DNA from: a bacterium
GTDB lineage: Bacteria > Vulcanimicrobiota > Xenobia > Xenobiales > Xenobiaceae
Length of the DNA stretch: 44,378 bases
Assembly (NCBI GenBank): GCA_030535355.1
Contig: JAUNIO010000020.1
Coordinates: 1-44,378 of the forward strand
Direction of reading: 5' to 3'
Every line of letters starts with the position of its first letter. Within the stretch, counting starts at the first letter, position 1. Under the pieces are notes generated by a model that was not told where the DNA came from, ran no database searches, and saw nothing but the letters and a program-made list of their open reading frames with translations. Shown piece after piece: positions 29,833 through 39,031 of this stretch. The position numbers and the translations under genes were made by a program.

Positions 29833-32040
29833 TCAAAGCTCCCTTTCTGCGCTCTTTTTCGACGCTGTACTGGTTCTCTCTGCGTTTTGATAGCTTTTGA
29901 GCTGCGCCAGGACGGACGGCCTCTTTTCCGTTCGCTCCTGGGCCTGCTCCCTGTGGATGGCTTCGGCCAGGTCCATGAGAGAGATGGACTGGCCGGAGGA
30001 TGCCTGCTGCTCCAGCTCCGCAACGGTGGACTGCTTCGGGCCGTTGTTTATGATCCCGTCGATCATCCCGTAATCGTCCTCCATGGCCATTTCCGCGTTC
30101 TTCAGATAGTTTTCCGGCTTCATGAAGGTGGGAATCTCTGAAAACCCAACGCTGTCGCAGTAATGAAAGGATACCGTACCCGCCTGTTTGAGCGCAACGA
30201 TGTCGCTGACGGACAGGCTGTGGCCTTTGAAATCCTCCGGGCGGTTCACGTTGAAGGTTTCAAACAGGGATTCCAGCTTTTCGTTGGCACCTCCGGTCCC
30301 CTCCAGCGTTCCGGTATAAACCAGATCGTAGTTGTTCCTGTCCACCACCATGCCGGCTGCGGTAATGCTCTCCAGCGGCGCAAAGCGCAGATCGCGGGTT
30401 TGCTCGACGTGTTTGAGCTGATAGATGGCAAAGGCGTCGGCAGGATTGTGGAGGAAGCTGTTTTCAAGCTCCTGTTCCGTCAGTTCATGGCCCGCGGCCA
30501 GTTCCAGGTATTCCCGCGCCGCGTCCCATTCCTCCCGGTTGACGCCGAACATCCCGATATGCCCGTCTATATCGTCCCGGTCAAAGGCAAGACCTGCCCC
30601 GTTGCCGGAGTAGAGCATATATACCGGAACATCCTGCTCGAAAAGCTCAACGGCGCGCTCCTTGGACAAGGGCAGCATATCATCTTCCGTGTAGCCGAAA
30701 GCGTGCATCTTTTCAAGGGTCATGGTTGGGTCCGGCATAGGATAATCCGGCTCCTTCTCCGATACCGGCGGAATGGAGGCAGAATCGGTGGTCAAATCAG
30801 TTCCCAGCGGGAGCTCATTTGCTGTTCTCAGGGTCTCGATCATTTCTGTCGGCGCAAGGCGGATAGGTGTTTTCTCCCCGATCTCGTGCAGCTTGCAGAT
30901 TTCCAGAGCCGCCACGGACAGGCGGGCATCGGAAAGGTCGAGCTGGCCTCCATCCAGCGCGCGCATACTTTCCGCGTCATAGAGGGTATAGTCAATAGCA
31001 GTTTCTGTTCTCTGAACATGAAGATATTTGTTGTCGTCGATCATGTACAGCTTCTCCATATCCTGCTCCGGCTGCGCCTCTCTGTCGAGGCCCCGCTCCT
31101 TCATAATATCCCGGTAGTGGCGGTCAATATCGGAAATGAGGCCGCTGGCGGTCTTGTTGATTGTCTCCAAGGATTCGCGCAGGGTTGACAATTCCTTGTC
31201 CTTGGACCATGTGGCCAGATAGCCGAAGCTGTTGGCCCCGGTCTCCACTCCGTAATAGGCACAGACCGCATAGGAGATGCTTTCAGCTTCGATCTCCTCT
31301 GTTTCGCGGCTCTTGATTGCAACGGGCGGCGCTGCTTCATTTTCGGCGGCAGCCTGTTCCTTTGCTTTCTGATAGTTGTGCAGTTTGGAGTGTGCGATCT
31401 CATGGACGGCGGCAGAGACGGTCTGCACCTGGCTCATACCGTCCCGGATGGCGATGCGCTGCTCGCCGGAAGAAAAATAGCCGTCCATATCCTCGCTCAT
31501 GGGCTCAATGCGGATGGGAACAGGCGATGAGCGTTTCAGCGCCTCCATGAACGCCTCGTATTCCTGCACGTTGCCGGTGAGCGTTTCCGCCAGTTCAGGC
31601 AGGGGCTTTCCCTCCGTCTGGGACACGTCGAACACGGAGACGACCTTGTACATGGGAATTTGGATGGTCTTTTCCTCCATGATCGCGTTTCCGTCTGCGT
31701 CCAGCATGGGTAGCTTGGTATCCGGGTCCAGCTTTGCTTCCTCGATCTTCTTCTTATACGGCGTGGGCGCAATGATCTTAATGCCCTTTTCGCCCTTCAT
31801 GACATTTCTTCCAAAATTGTCCCGCCACTTGTTGAAGCCGGCCACACGGGTGGCGTCGGGCTTTTGCATGTGGATCAGCATAACATTGTTGACGCTGTAC
31901 CTGTGGAACCGGCTCATGGTGGAGAGGTACTGCTTGTACTTGTCCGACTGGAACAGCTCCCGAATGCCGGTCTCGATGCTGTCGGTGATCTCTTTCAGCC
32001 GCGCTTTGTTCTGCTCGGCGTAGCTTTGTTTTTCTGCCAT
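29833..32040 (-). CDS. ArdC-like antirestriction/zincin protein with YodL and DUF4316 regions
   Basis: A 735-residue cytosolic protein. The N-terminal ArdC-like ssDNA-binding domain (about 15-100, NVMLIHMQKPDATRVAGFNK) is followed by a zincin metalloprotease core with AVHEIAHSKLH near residue 210. The middle carries YodL-like modules (FEQDVPVYMLYSGN). The C-terminus (AVELEQQ..., MDLAEAIHREQA) resembles DUF4316. AAAGGAG precedes ATG 32040, which I prefer over the longer frame. ArdC-type proteins protect entering single-stranded DNA; the zincin may regulate proteolytically. The role here is inferred from the family and its place in the transfer operon. Confidence 0.85.
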   Translation of the reverse strand: MAEKQSYAEQNKARLKEITDSIETGIRELFQSDKYKQYLSTMSRFHRYSVNNVMLIHMQKPDATRVAGFNKWRDNFGRNVMKGEKGIKIIAPTPYKKKIEEAKLDPDTKLPMLDADGNAIMEEKTIQIPMYKVVSVFDVSQTEGKPLPELAETLTGNVQEYEAFMEALKRSSPVPIRIEPMSEDMDGYFSSGEQRIAIRDGMSQVQTVSAAVHEIAHSKLHNYQKAKEQAAAENEAAPPVAIKSRETEEIEAESISYAVCAYYGVETGANSFGYLATWSKDKELSTLRESLETINKTASGLISDIDRHYRDIMKERGLDREAQPEQDMEKLYMIDDNKYLHVQRTETAIDYTLYDAESMRALDGGQLDLSDARLSVAALEICKLHEIGEKTPIRLAPTEMIETLRTANELPLGTDLTTDSASIPPVSEKEPDYPMPDPTMTLEKMHAFGYTEDDMLPLSKERAVELFEQDVPVYMLYSGNGAGLAFDRDDIDGHIGMFGVNREEWDAAREYLELAAGHELTEQELENSFLHNPADAFAIYQLKHVEQTRDLRFAPLESITAAGMVVDRNNYDLVYTGTLEGTGGANEKLESLFETFNVNRPEDFKGHSLSVSDIVALKQAGTVSFHYCDSVGFSEIPTFMKPENYLKNAEMAMEDDYGMIDGIINNGPKQSTVAELEQQASSGQSISLMDLAEAIHREQAQERTEKRPSVLAQLKSYQNAERTSTASKKSAEREL

Positions 32041-32059
32041 TTCGATGCTCCTTTCCAAA

Positions 32060-32104
32060 TAAAAATGTGCCCCTGCTCAGGCAAATGGTGTCCTGGGCAG
32101 GGGC
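32060..32104 (-). terminator. Intrinsic terminator before ArdC-like gene
   Basis: GCCCCTGCTCAGG (32069-32081) and CCTGGGCAGGGGC (32092-32104) pair over 13 positions with one wobble; the minus-strand tail is ACATTTTTATTT. The rest of the 177-bp gap shows no gene. Confidence 0.8.
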
Positions 32105-32217
32105 GTTGTGTAGAAAAAGTAACCGCGTTTTGAGCCATTCAGGTACAATCATCTTCACCGGCTCGGTTTCGAGCTCGGAAAGCCGCATGACACAAGGCTT
32201 TTCTGACGCAGCTTTTT

Positions 32218-32577
32218 CTACGGTCTGCCCCTGTTTTTGGCCGCCCACTCCCGCTTTTTCTGGCGGGTGCGGTTGGTGGCGCAGGGTTTGCAGTAGCGGG
32301 CGTTTTTGCTTTCAGAGACGAAAGGTCGGCCGCACTCAGCGCAGCGCTTCCGGGCGTCTGTGCGCATGATCTCAGCGTACAGCTCTCGATCAGCCGGGAG
32401 GACGGCAGCGCGAAAAAACTTGCACAGCAGCGAATAGGAAATAAGCTGCGGGCAAACGCAGGCTTCGCCGTCATCCAACAGCAGACAGTTGCCATTATCG
32501 CAGTTGGCGCAGAGCTTGCGTATGAGCTTTTTGGCGCGGCAAAACTGCGCCTCGGTCATACGCGGCAGGTCAGGCAT
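32218..32577 (-). CDS. Cysteine-rich VLP protein
   Basis: A 119-residue zinc-ribbon-like ICE protein. Two cysteine clusters are visible: CANCDNGNCLLLDDGEACVC and CAECGRPF...YCKPC; between them is the AAVLP motif that names the family. The basic C-terminus could bind nucleic acid. ATG 32577 overlaps the topB stop by six bases, so it is co-translated with topB, a conserved arrangement in these ICEs. Function is unknown. Confidence 0.82.
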   Translation of the reverse strand: MPDLPRMTEAQFCRAKKLIRKLCANCDNGNCLLLDDGEACVCPQLISYSLLCKFFRAAVLPADRELYAEIMRTDARKRCAECGRPFVSESKNARYCKPCATNRTRQKKREWAAKNRGRP

Positions 32578-34621
32578 GGTCGAATTGCAGCTCATAGCGG
32601 ACACTTTCGCCGGTGTCCTGAAGCAATACGGTGGCGTCATAGGTTGAGCCGGTTTTCTCGGAATAAAGGCCGGTCAGCTTCACGCGGCGATCCTTCAAGA
32701 GCGTGGCTGCGATCTCCTTTGTCAGCGCGACCTTTTTGGCGGTCAGGAACTTGTTATCCTTCCATAGCCCGAAGCGGCAGGTGTTGTTTTCGCAGAAGAA
32801 GCCGCGTCTGCTCTCGGTCACGTTGCCGCCGCAGCGCGGGCATTTGCCGACGACCTCGCGGCCGGAGGGGAACAGCACCTCCGCGCCGGGGACGATCTCA
32901 TAAGACTGTACAAGCTCCTGCACCCCTTCGGCGATGCCGTCCATGAACGCGCCGGGCGAAAGCTCGCCGCGCTCCACCTCCTTCAGACGATGCTCCCATT
33001 CCGCGGTGAGCAAGGGGGATTGAAGCTGCTCCGGCAGGACGGTAATCAGGGATACTCCCACCTGGGTCGGCATAAGATGCACGGCTTTCTTGGCCTTTTT
33101 GCGCTCCACAAAGCCGGCAGAGATCAGCTTTTCGAGGGTGCCTGCGCGGGTGGCCGGGGTCCCGAGGCCCTTGCGCTCCGCGTCCTCCGGCATGTCCTCC
33201 TTGCCCGCCGTCTCCATGCTGCTTAAAAGCGTGTCCTCGGTGTAGTGCTTGGGCGGGCTTGTCTTACCCTCCTTGACGGAGATACCCGTCACTTCCACAG
33301 CCTGTCCTTCGGACAGCTCCGGCAGCGGTTTCTCCGTTTGCTCCTGCTGCGCATACGCTTTCCAGCCTGGGGCGATGACCGTCTTGCCCTTGGCGGTAAA
33401 CAGACAGCCGCCGCACTCGATGATGGCGACGGTCTCTGCGGATCGGTGCGGCGCGCTGACGGTGCACAGGAGCTGGCGAGCTACCAGTTTCATGAGTTCC
33501 CGTTCTCCCAGCGGCAGGACGGCAATATCCGCTTTTGCGGCACTTGCCGTGGGAAGGATCGCGTGGTGGTCGCTGACCTTCTTGCTGTTGCACACCTGCA
33601 CAGCGTTGACGGTCTCTGGCGCTTCCTTGCCGCAAATGGCGGCGGCGACGCCGACCAGCCCCGGCACAGCAGCCTCCATATCATCGGTGAGAAAACGGGC
33701 GTCGGTGCGGGGGTAGGTGACGAGCTTCTTTTCGTACAGGGATTGCAGATAGTCAAGGGTCTGCTGGGCGGTAAAGCCCAGGATACGGTTTGCTTCCCGC
33801 TGAAGCGTGGTCAGATCGTACAAAGCGGGCGCTTTTTCTGTCTTTTCTTTGCGTTCTACGGACTTGACAATCGCTGTTTGCCCCTTGCAGACGGCGGCGA
33901 TTTCGGCGGCCTTTTCCTTGTCTTTCTGCTTTTCGGATTCGGCGTTCAGCTCCGGGGTCTCCAGGTCCACCGTATAGAACGGCTCCGGGGTGAAAGCGCC
34001 GATCTCCGCTTCGCGCTGGACGATGAGCGCCAGCGTGGGCGACATGACGCGGCCCACGTTCAGGGTCCGATGATACAGCACAGAGAATAGCCGCGTAGCG
34101 TTGATACCCACCAGCCAGTCCGCTTTGGCACGGCAGAGCGCCGCCTGATACAGACCGTCATAGTCGCTTCCGGGGTGCAGGGCTTTGAAGCCGTCGCGGA
34201 TCGCCGCATCCTCCATGCTGGAGATCCACAGCCGTTTCATGGTTTTTGTGCAGCCCGCCAGATAATAGACCGTACGGAAGATCAGCTCGCCCTCGCGCCC
34301 CGCGTCGCAGGCGTTGATGACCTCGAAAACGTCCGTGCAGTGCATGAGCTCCCGCAGAAGGTCATATTGGGCTTCCTTCCCCTTGGTGAGCTGGAACTGC
34401 CAGGGGTCCGGCAGGATGGGCAGATCGCCGCGCCGCCACTTGGCATATTTGCCGTCGTATGAGTCGGCGCTGGAAAACTCCGCCAAATGGCCGAAGCACC
34501 AGGATACGATGTAGCCGCTGCCGGACAGACACCCGTCCCCGCGCTGCTTTGCGCCGAGCACAGCGGCGATGGCCTGGGCGACGGACGGTTTTTCACATAC
34601 CACTAATTTGTATTGAGACAT
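32570..34621 (-). CDS. topB: DNA topoisomerase III
   Basis: A 683-residue type IA topoisomerase, probably resolving ICE DNA during transfer. The TOPRIM domain lies at the start (KLVVCEKPSVAQAIAAVLGA, with INACDAGREGELIFR near residue 105). The catalytic Tyr is in LVTYPRTDARFL (near 305). A C-terminal zinc finger (CPRCGGNV...CENNTCRFG) and a repeat domain end the protein. AAGGAGG precedes ATG 34621. The length is close to family norm and all motifs are intact. Confidence 0.95.
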   Translation of the reverse strand: MSQYKLVVCEKPSVAQAIAAVLGAKQRGDGCLSGSGYIVSWCFGHLAEFSSADSYDGKYAKWRRGDLPILPDPWQFQLTKGKEAQYDLLRELMHCTDVFEVINACDAGREGELIFRTVYYLAGCTKTMKRLWISSMEDAAIRDGFKALHPGSDYDGLYQAALCRAKADWLVGINATRLFSVLYHRTLNVGRVMSPTLALIVQREAEIGAFTPEPFYTVDLETPELNAESEKQKDKEKAAEIAAVCKGQTAIVKSVERKEKTEKAPALYDLTTLQREANRILGFTAQQTLDYLQSLYEKKLVTYPRTDARFLTDDMEAAVPGLVGVAAAICGKEAPETVNAVQVCNSKKVSDHHAILPTASAAKADIAVLPLGERELMKLVARQLLCTVSAPHRSAETVAIIECGGCLFTAKGKTVIAPGWKAYAQQEQTEKPLPELSEGQAVEVTGISVKEGKTSPPKHYTEDTLLSSMETAGKEDMPEDAERKGLGTPATRAGTLEKLISAGFVERKKAKKAVHLMPTQVGVSLITVLPEQLQSPLLTAEWEHRLKEVERGELSPGAFMDGIAEGVQELVQSYEIVPGAEVLFPSGREVVGKCPRCGGNVTESRRGFFCENNTCRFGLWKDNKFLTAKKVALTKEIAATLLKDRRVKLTGLYSEKTGSTYDATVLLQDTGESVRYELQFDHA

Positions 34622-34648
34622 GAGTATCCTCCTTGTTATTCGGGCAGC

Positions 34649-34676
34649 AAAAAAGCAGCCCCTTCGGACTGCTTTT
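34649..34676 (-). terminator. Terminator after the toxin gene
   Basis: AAAAGCAG and CTGCTTTT arms with inner CC/GG pairing lie between relE and topB; the minus-strand tail continues TTTTTT. It ends the toxin-antitoxin transcript. Confidence 0.75.
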
Positions 34677-34698
34677 CGCTGCGTTCTGTTATTGGGTT

Positions 34699-35028
34699 TT
34701 ATTCGCTCGTATGCTTTGCGAGCTCGGCTTCCATATCCCGCCCTCCGTACATCACGCGGATCACGGTGACGACCTTCGCCTCATGGTCGGGGATATAGAA
34801 CACGCAGTAGTTGTCCACCGGCATGATGCGCAGGCCCCGCGATAGCCAGGGCTCCCGGTCGAAGCGGCGGTACCGTTCCGGCATACGGTCCAGGCCGGCG
34901 ATGTTGTCCTCCAGCCGCGCAAGCTGGCCCGCAGCGTTTTGAACGGATTGCAATTCAAAGGCGATATATTCAAATATGCCTCTCAAATCCGCTTCGGCCT
35001 GCTCTGAGATCATCACGGCATACTTCAT
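34699..35028 (-). CDS. RelE/ParE-family toxin
   Basis: A 109-residue type II toxin with the RelE/ParE fold signatures: AEADLRGIFEYIAFELQS helix-turn region, then YRRFDREPWLSRGLRIMPVDNYCVFY and VTVIRVMYGGRD. RelE-type members cleave mRNA at the ribosome, while ParE members poison gyrase; this fits the YafQ/RelE side loosely, so the target stays open. The start ATG overlaps the antitoxin stop by four bases. It stabilises the ICE by addiction. Confidence 0.88.
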   Translation of the reverse strand: MKYAVMISEQAEADLRGIFEYIAFELQSVQNAAGQLARLEDNIAGLDRMPERYRRFDREPWLSRGLRIMPVDNYCVFYIPDHEAKVVTVIRVMYGGRDMEAELAKHTSE

Positions 35029-35330
35029 ACGCCGTAGTCCTTTCGGATGGAATCAAAGACTTCGCCTGCCGGTCTGACACGGCCCGCCGCAATGTCGGCG
35101 TAGCCCGTTTCCAGCTCGGCGTCAAGCTGCCTGCTTGTAAGCTGGCTCACATCCGGCACATGGCTGGTTGGCAGCTTCATCTCAAAGGGAATCCCGCGCT
35201 GGAGAATGATCTGCTTGTAGAACATATTGATTGCGCTGGATACGGGGATGCCGAGGGCGGACAGGATCGTTTCCGCCTGCTCCTTTACCTCCGGCTCGAT
35301 CCGGGCGTATAAATTCGATGTTTTCGCCAT
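35025..35330 (-). CDS. RelB/DinJ-family antitoxin
   Basis: A 101-residue antitoxin with an N-terminal ribbon-helix-helix (NLYARIEPEVKEQAETILSALGIPVSSAINMFYKQII), typical of RelB/DinJ. The C-terminal half binds the toxin. AAAGGAGTG stands before the ATG. Its own promoter with a TTGT/ACAA palindrome between the boxes suggests autorepression by the toxin-antitoxin complex. Confidence 0.9.
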   Translation of the reverse strand: MAKTSNLYARIEPEVKEQAETILSALGIPVSSAINMFYKQIILQRGIPFEMKLPTSHVPDVSQLTSRQLDAELETGYADIAAGRVRPAGEVFDSIRKDYGV

Positions 35331-35366
35331 ATCCGTTCACTCCTTTCCGTTGGTTGGCTCACTTAT

Positions 35367-35395
35367 ATTATACGCCGTTGTCCGCACAATAGCAA
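35367..35395 (-). promoter_or_regulatory. Promoter and operator of the toxin-antitoxin module
   Basis: On the minus strand, -35 TTGCTA (35395-35390), 17-bp spacer and -10 TATAAT (35372-35367). The spacer holds TTGT-N4-ACAA, a likely RelB site. Confidence 0.75.
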
Positions 35396-35413
35396 TACAT
35401 TTTTTGAATTTGC

Positions 35414-35602
35414 TTATTTTTCCTGTGCCGGAGGATTCGGAGGCTGCCTGTCCCGATAGCAGGGGCGCATACAGTTCAGACCGTAGCGCCCACACCCGTA
35501 GCAGAAGTGGCCGCGGGGCGCGGGAGGTCGGACAGGTTCCTCCTTTTCGTGGCGGGGCGGCTGTGTCATGAACCGCTCCAGCGGATTTTTGGTGAACGTC
35601 AT
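35414..35602 (-). CDS. Small Cys-rich ICE protein
   Basis: A 62-residue protein starting [16 protein letters not shown] with a cluster of four cysteines (CYGCGRYGLNCMRPC) that could bind a metal. The start overlaps the stop of the CD1107 gene (TGATG). The same [10 protein letters not shown] start recurs in Tn1549-like elements at this place. Function is unknown. Confidence 0.7.
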   Translation of the reverse strand: MTFTKNPLERFMTQPPRHEKEEPVRPPAPRGHFCYGCGRYGLNCMRPCYRDRQPPNPPAQEK

Positions 35603-36699
35603 CACAGGCTGTCCTCCTCTGCAATCGCGTCGTTGCCCTCCGGATCGTCCTCGTTTTCGTACTCCGTATCGTCCTCATACTCGCCGTAATCGTAATCGTC
35701 CAGATCGTCCGGGCCCTTGGTGCTGGGCTTTTTGTTGCGGAACTTGAAATAATACAGCGCGCCGCCGCCACCGGCGATCAAAACAAGGAGCAGGAGAACA
35801 ATCCCTGCGCCGGAGCCGCCCGGCTTCTCCTTGTCGGTCTCTGTGTTTCCCGTGTCCGGCGTCGTTTCGGGCAGGGGCTCTTTGCCGCGGCACTCGCTCA
35901 TATTGACGGAGCAGACGGGGCAGGCAGTATTGATATGACCCACGGTGCACTTATCTTTACAGATGCAGGTGGCCGCAGGCGTGCTGCCGTCTCCATCCAT
36001 GAGAGCCATCAGATCGGCTTCGTCCACTTGATTGAGGAAGTGGACGTTTTCATCGCCGTCCGCGTCGCGGTCAATAATCAGGTAGAAGTAATTGCCGGAT
36101 TTGGTCTGTACGGTGAGGAACTGCTTTCCCGCGCCGAACATAGTCCCCAGGTCGTCCCGCAGCGTCAGGTTCCCGTCCGGGGTCAGGGCAAGGGTGCCGC
36201 TGCCGTTGGGCCTGCCGCTTTGGATCATGGCGCTGAGCAGGAGCTTCAGCGTGTTTTCATCCATGGTCATGCCGCCTGCCGCCGCATCCGAAACGCGGAG
36301 GTAATCGCCGCAGACATAGCCCGTGATTTCCGGGACCGTCACGCGATACCAGCCGCCCGATTCTCCCAGGACCTTCACCTGTGCGCCGGGCAATAGGTGC
36401 CCGATAATCTGATTGCTTGTGCCCGCGCCGGTGCGGACATTCAGATAGGAATGGACATTGACAACGGTGCCGATCCGCGCTTCCGCCAAATCTTCCACCC
36501 GGAAGGTCCACTCCCATTCGCCCAGGGAGACGGTGTATGTGCCGTCATCGGAGACGGTCACTTCCACGCCGTTTTCCGGCTGCGGGGTTTGCGTCGGCTG
36601 CGGGGTGGAATTGTCCGCCATGGCCGGGGTGCAGAATACGCCCAGGCAGAGGATCAGGGTCAGCAGGCACGCCGACAGCCAGCGTTTAGACTTCCTCAT
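35602..36699 (-). CDS. CD1107-family mobile element protein with SH3 domain
   Basis: A 365-residue surface-anchored protein. It has a signal peptide (residues 1-28, [19 protein letters not shown]), a bacterial SH3 domain near 80-135 ([16 protein letters not shown]), a DUF4366-like middle, a Cys-rich stretch (CICKDKC...CPVC), one transmembrane helix near 295-318 ([14 protein letters not shown]) and an acidic cytoplasmic tail. AAAGGAGG precedes the ATG. The SH3 domain probably binds peptidoglycan; the protein likely holds the mating channel at the wall, together with the NlpC/P60 hydrolase. Confidence 0.85.
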   Translation of the reverse strand: MRKSKRWLSACLLTLILCLGVFCTPAMADNSTPQPTQTPQPENGVEVTVSDDGTYTVSLGEWEWTFRVEDLAEARIGTVVNVHSYLNVRTGAGTSNQIIGHLLPGAQVKVLGESGGWYRVTVPEITGYVCGDYLRVSDAAAGGMTMDENTLKLLLSAMIQSGRPNGSGTLALTPDGNLTLRDDLGTMFGAGKQFLTVQTKSGNYFYLIIDRDADGDENVHFLNQVDEADLMALMDGDGSTPAATCICKDKCTVGHINTACPVCSVNMSECRGKEPLPETTPDTGNTETDKEKPGGSGAGIVLLLLVLIAGGGGALYYFKFRNKKPSTKGPDDLDDYDYGEYEDDTEYENEDDPEGNDAIAEEDSL

Positions 36700-36913
36700 G
36701 TGCAGTATCCTCCTTTGCGGTATGATTCATGTTCCGAAACAGGGCGGCAAGCTGATCTGGGGTCATGCCCGTTGCGCGGACAAGGCCGATGATGTCCGTG
36801 TTTTCCTGCTCCGTAATCAGCTCGTCGATCTGCTTATTTCGCGCCTGTAAATCGGCGATCTTCGCTTCATTTTTGCTGCGCTCCGCGCGCAGCTTCGTGA
36901 CCTTTGTGTTCAA
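36686..36913 (-). CDS. DUF4315-family protein
   Basis: A 75-residue helical protein ([20 protein letters not shown]..., ending [13 protein letters not shown]) matching DUF4315 of Tn1549-like ICEs. I place the start at TTG 36913 because GGAGG lies nearby and relatives start here; no ATG is available. It overlaps the CD1107 gene by 14 bases. It is probably a coiled coil; function is unknown. Confidence 0.75.
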   Translation of the reverse strand: MNTKVTKLRAERSKNEAKIADLQARNKQIDELITEQENTDIIGLVRATGMTPDQLAALFRNMNHTAKEDTAHEEV

Positions 36914-36927
36914 ATGATCGTCCTCCT

Positions 36928-38673
36928 TTATGGATTTGGCAGACGGCCAAAGCTCAAAAAATGGCTCTGCCAGTAGCTTGTGTTGATGCTGGTGTACTGG
37001 ATGGGGTCGCCGCAATGGAGCATCATCCCATCTCCCACATAGATGCCTACATGAGATGCGCCGGTGGTGTCGTATGTGCGCTCGAAGAAGATCAGGTCGC
37101 CGGGGCGCGCCTCCGCAGCGGAAATCCGCGTGCAGATACCCAGCAGGCCGGATGCGCCCAGCCGTCCGAAGTTCCAGCCCACGCCGCAGTTGTTGCACAC
37201 ATAGCTGACGAAGCCGGAACAGTCGAAGGACGTGGAGGGAGAGGAACCGCCCCAGACATAGGGGAAGTTCAGGTATTTCTCCGCTTCCGCCAGCATGGCG
37301 GCGAAGGTTTCGTCGTTCAGGGCTTCCGGCGGCACCTCATACTTCTCAGGCCGGTTCGTGATGTATTTCCCGATATAGCCGGAGGAAGGAAACAGGTCCG
37401 GGCGGTTGCCCAGAGTGGACATGTACAGCGCATACATGGAGAGTTGGGAGTGGGACATGGTATAGACCGGGACGTGGGAGAGATTGAAGTTCTCCAGCTC
37501 CACGGTGCAGATATAGTAGTTATAGGGAACCTGGACCTCGTACTCGTATTCCTCCGTCACGGTCTTTCCGGTATCGGGATCGGTGTAGGTGTAATAGCCC
37601 GTGCGGGGCTCCGTTCGGTAGCGCACCTCGACCTCCACGGTCTCCGTCAGGATATACTGCTTGTCAAAGAGCGATTGCAGGATGCCGCCCACATCGTTGA
37701 TCGTCCACTCGCCGCCGTAGAGCGCCGTAATCGCGGAGATCAGTACGTATGGGTCGTGCTCGATGTCATCCAGCGCATAGTGGTATTCATCGTAGTCATA
37801 GGTGCTCTCATAGGTGTCGAGGTATTCCCGCAGCTCGTTTTCCATACCTGTGTATGCGGCTTCTGCCGCCAGCATATCGCTGTCCGCAGACGGGTACGTG
37901 GACACGCCCACGCCGCCGGTGGTCCCCTGTATCAGCACGGAGCAGGAGGAGATGCCGGCAAAGAGCAGCAGAACAGCCGCCGCGATCCCGCCGACGATCA
38001 GAAAGCCCTTTTTGTGGCGGGCAACAAAGGCCGATGCCTTCTTGGTGTCCGCGGCGGCACGCTTGGCCGCCTTTGCGGTCGTTTCGGAGGCTTTGACGGT
38101 ATTTTTTACGCCGGAGCCGGCTTTGGCCGCAGCGTATTCCTTGCGGATCGCCCGCTTTTGCTGCCAGCGGGAATAAGGGTTGCTGGAAAATTGCGGATTC
38201 TGCGCCTCGGCTTCCTTGTACAGCGCCTTCATATTTGCTTTGTCCGCACGGGCTTCCGCGCGGGCGGCGGTTCGATAGGGCTTCAGCCTGCTTTCGTGGT
38301 GGGCGTAGTGAGCCAGACGAGCACCGCCCTCGGCGGTTTCTTCCAGCTTGTGCGCGCTTTCCACGCCCACGTTGTCCTTTTCGGACTGCCGCAGCTCACG
38401 ATGGACGGCGGCCAGGACCGTCTCGCCGGGGGCGAGTTCAAGGGCATGGGTCAGCTTGGAGGGCGGCTTCTTCTTTTCCTCAAAGGAAAGGCGCGTCGTC
38501 ACGCGCCCGGTTTGCGGGTCAACGACGCGCCGTTTCACTTGCTTCTGTGGGATCGCAGCCTCGGCCTTTTCCAGCTTGTCCATGCGCTTTTCCGCTTTGC
38601 GGATCGCCTTTTTCAGTTCGGGGGAAGCTCGTTCCTCCTCCGTGAATTGCAGGCGGGGGGATCGCTTGCTCAT
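36928..38673 (-). CDS. CD1108-type NlpC/P60 cell-wall hydrolase (VirB1-like)
   Basis: A 581-residue membrane-anchored hydrolase that locally opens peptidoglycan for the conjugation channel. The N-terminal 210 residues are charged and cytoplasmic. One transmembrane helix follows (GFLIVGGIAAAVLLLFAGIS, near 225-245), then an extracellular spacer and a C-terminal NlpC/P60 domain with catalytic Cys in SFDCSGFVSYV and His in SHVGIYVGDG. It lies between VirB4 and the CD1107 gene, the conserved order. The ATG overlaps the preceding gene by four bases. Confidence 0.9.
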   Translation of the reverse strand: MSKRSPRLQFTEEERASPELKKAIRKAEKRMDKLEKAEAAIPQKQVKRRVVDPQTGRVTTRLSFEEKKKPPSKLTHALELAPGETVLAAVHRELRQSEKDNVGVESAHKLEETAEGGARLAHYAHHESRLKPYRTAARAEARADKANMKALYKEAEAQNPQFSSNPYSRWQQKRAIRKEYAAAKAGSGVKNTVKASETTAKAAKRAAADTKKASAFVARHKKGFLIVGGIAAAVLLLFAGISSCSVLIQGTTGGVGVSTYPSADSDMLAAEAAYTGMENELREYLDTYESTYDYDEYHYALDDIEHDPYVLISAITALYGGEWTINDVGGILQSLFDKQYILTETVEVEVRYRTEPRTGYYTYTDPDTGKTVTEEYEYEVQVPYNYYICTVELENFNLSHVPVYTMSHSQLSMYALYMSTLGNRPDLFPSSGYIGKYITNRPEKYEVPPEALNDETFAAMLAEAEKYLNFPYVWGGSSPSTSFDCSGFVSYVCNNCGVGWNFGRLGASGLLGICTRISAAEARPGDLIFFERTYDTTGASHVGIYVGDGMMLHCGDPIQYTSINTSYWQSHFLSFGRLPNP

Positions 38674-39008
38674 CGCTCATCATCCCAGCAGCCGTCCAGG
38701 TCGCTCAGCGTGTCCAGAAGCGCGTCCGCCTCCTGAATGAAGCTGTCCAGCTTGTTCCTGTATTCCTCTGCTTTGTCGGTCAGCTCCATGAGCGCGTCCG
38801 CCAGCGCGCAGAAATCCGGCCGCTTCCGCGTGGCGCGATGTCCGGCAAGAGGCACGTCGTTTACCTGCTCCGCCATATCCTGAAAGGCTTTGGTCAGCAC
38901 CTCGGATTCCTCCATGAACTGAGCCACCTTTTTCAGATCGCTGAAGGAGAGCTCCCTGTCCGGGTCCGTATGGTCAAAGATGATGACGTACTTGGTGTTG
39001 TTTTCCAT
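38670..39008 (-). CDS. Hypothetical ICE protein
   Basis: A 112-residue acidic, largely helical protein that I cannot assign to a family with confidence. GGAGG precedes ATG 39008 at a good distance (the upstream in-frame ATG at 39023 contains the Shine-Dalgarno). The C-terminal half (MELTDKAEEYRNKLDSFIQE) is a likely coiled coil. It sits between VirB4 and the NlpC/P60 gene and overlaps the latter by four bases. Confidence 0.7.
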   Translation of the reverse strand: MENNTKYVIIFDHTDPDRELSFSDLKKVAQFMEESEVLTKAFQDMAEQVNDVPLAGHRATRKRPDFCALADALMELTDKAEEYRNKLDSFIQEADALLDTLSDLDGCWDDER

Positions 39009-39031
39009 GATAAATACCTCCATGTTGATAA

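Noticed and set aside
36904-38736. 610-codon plus-strand frame opposite the NlpC/P60 gene
   Set aside because: It is a Gly/Arg/Val-rich antisense shadow in G+C-rich DNA; the minus strand has the catalytic motifs.
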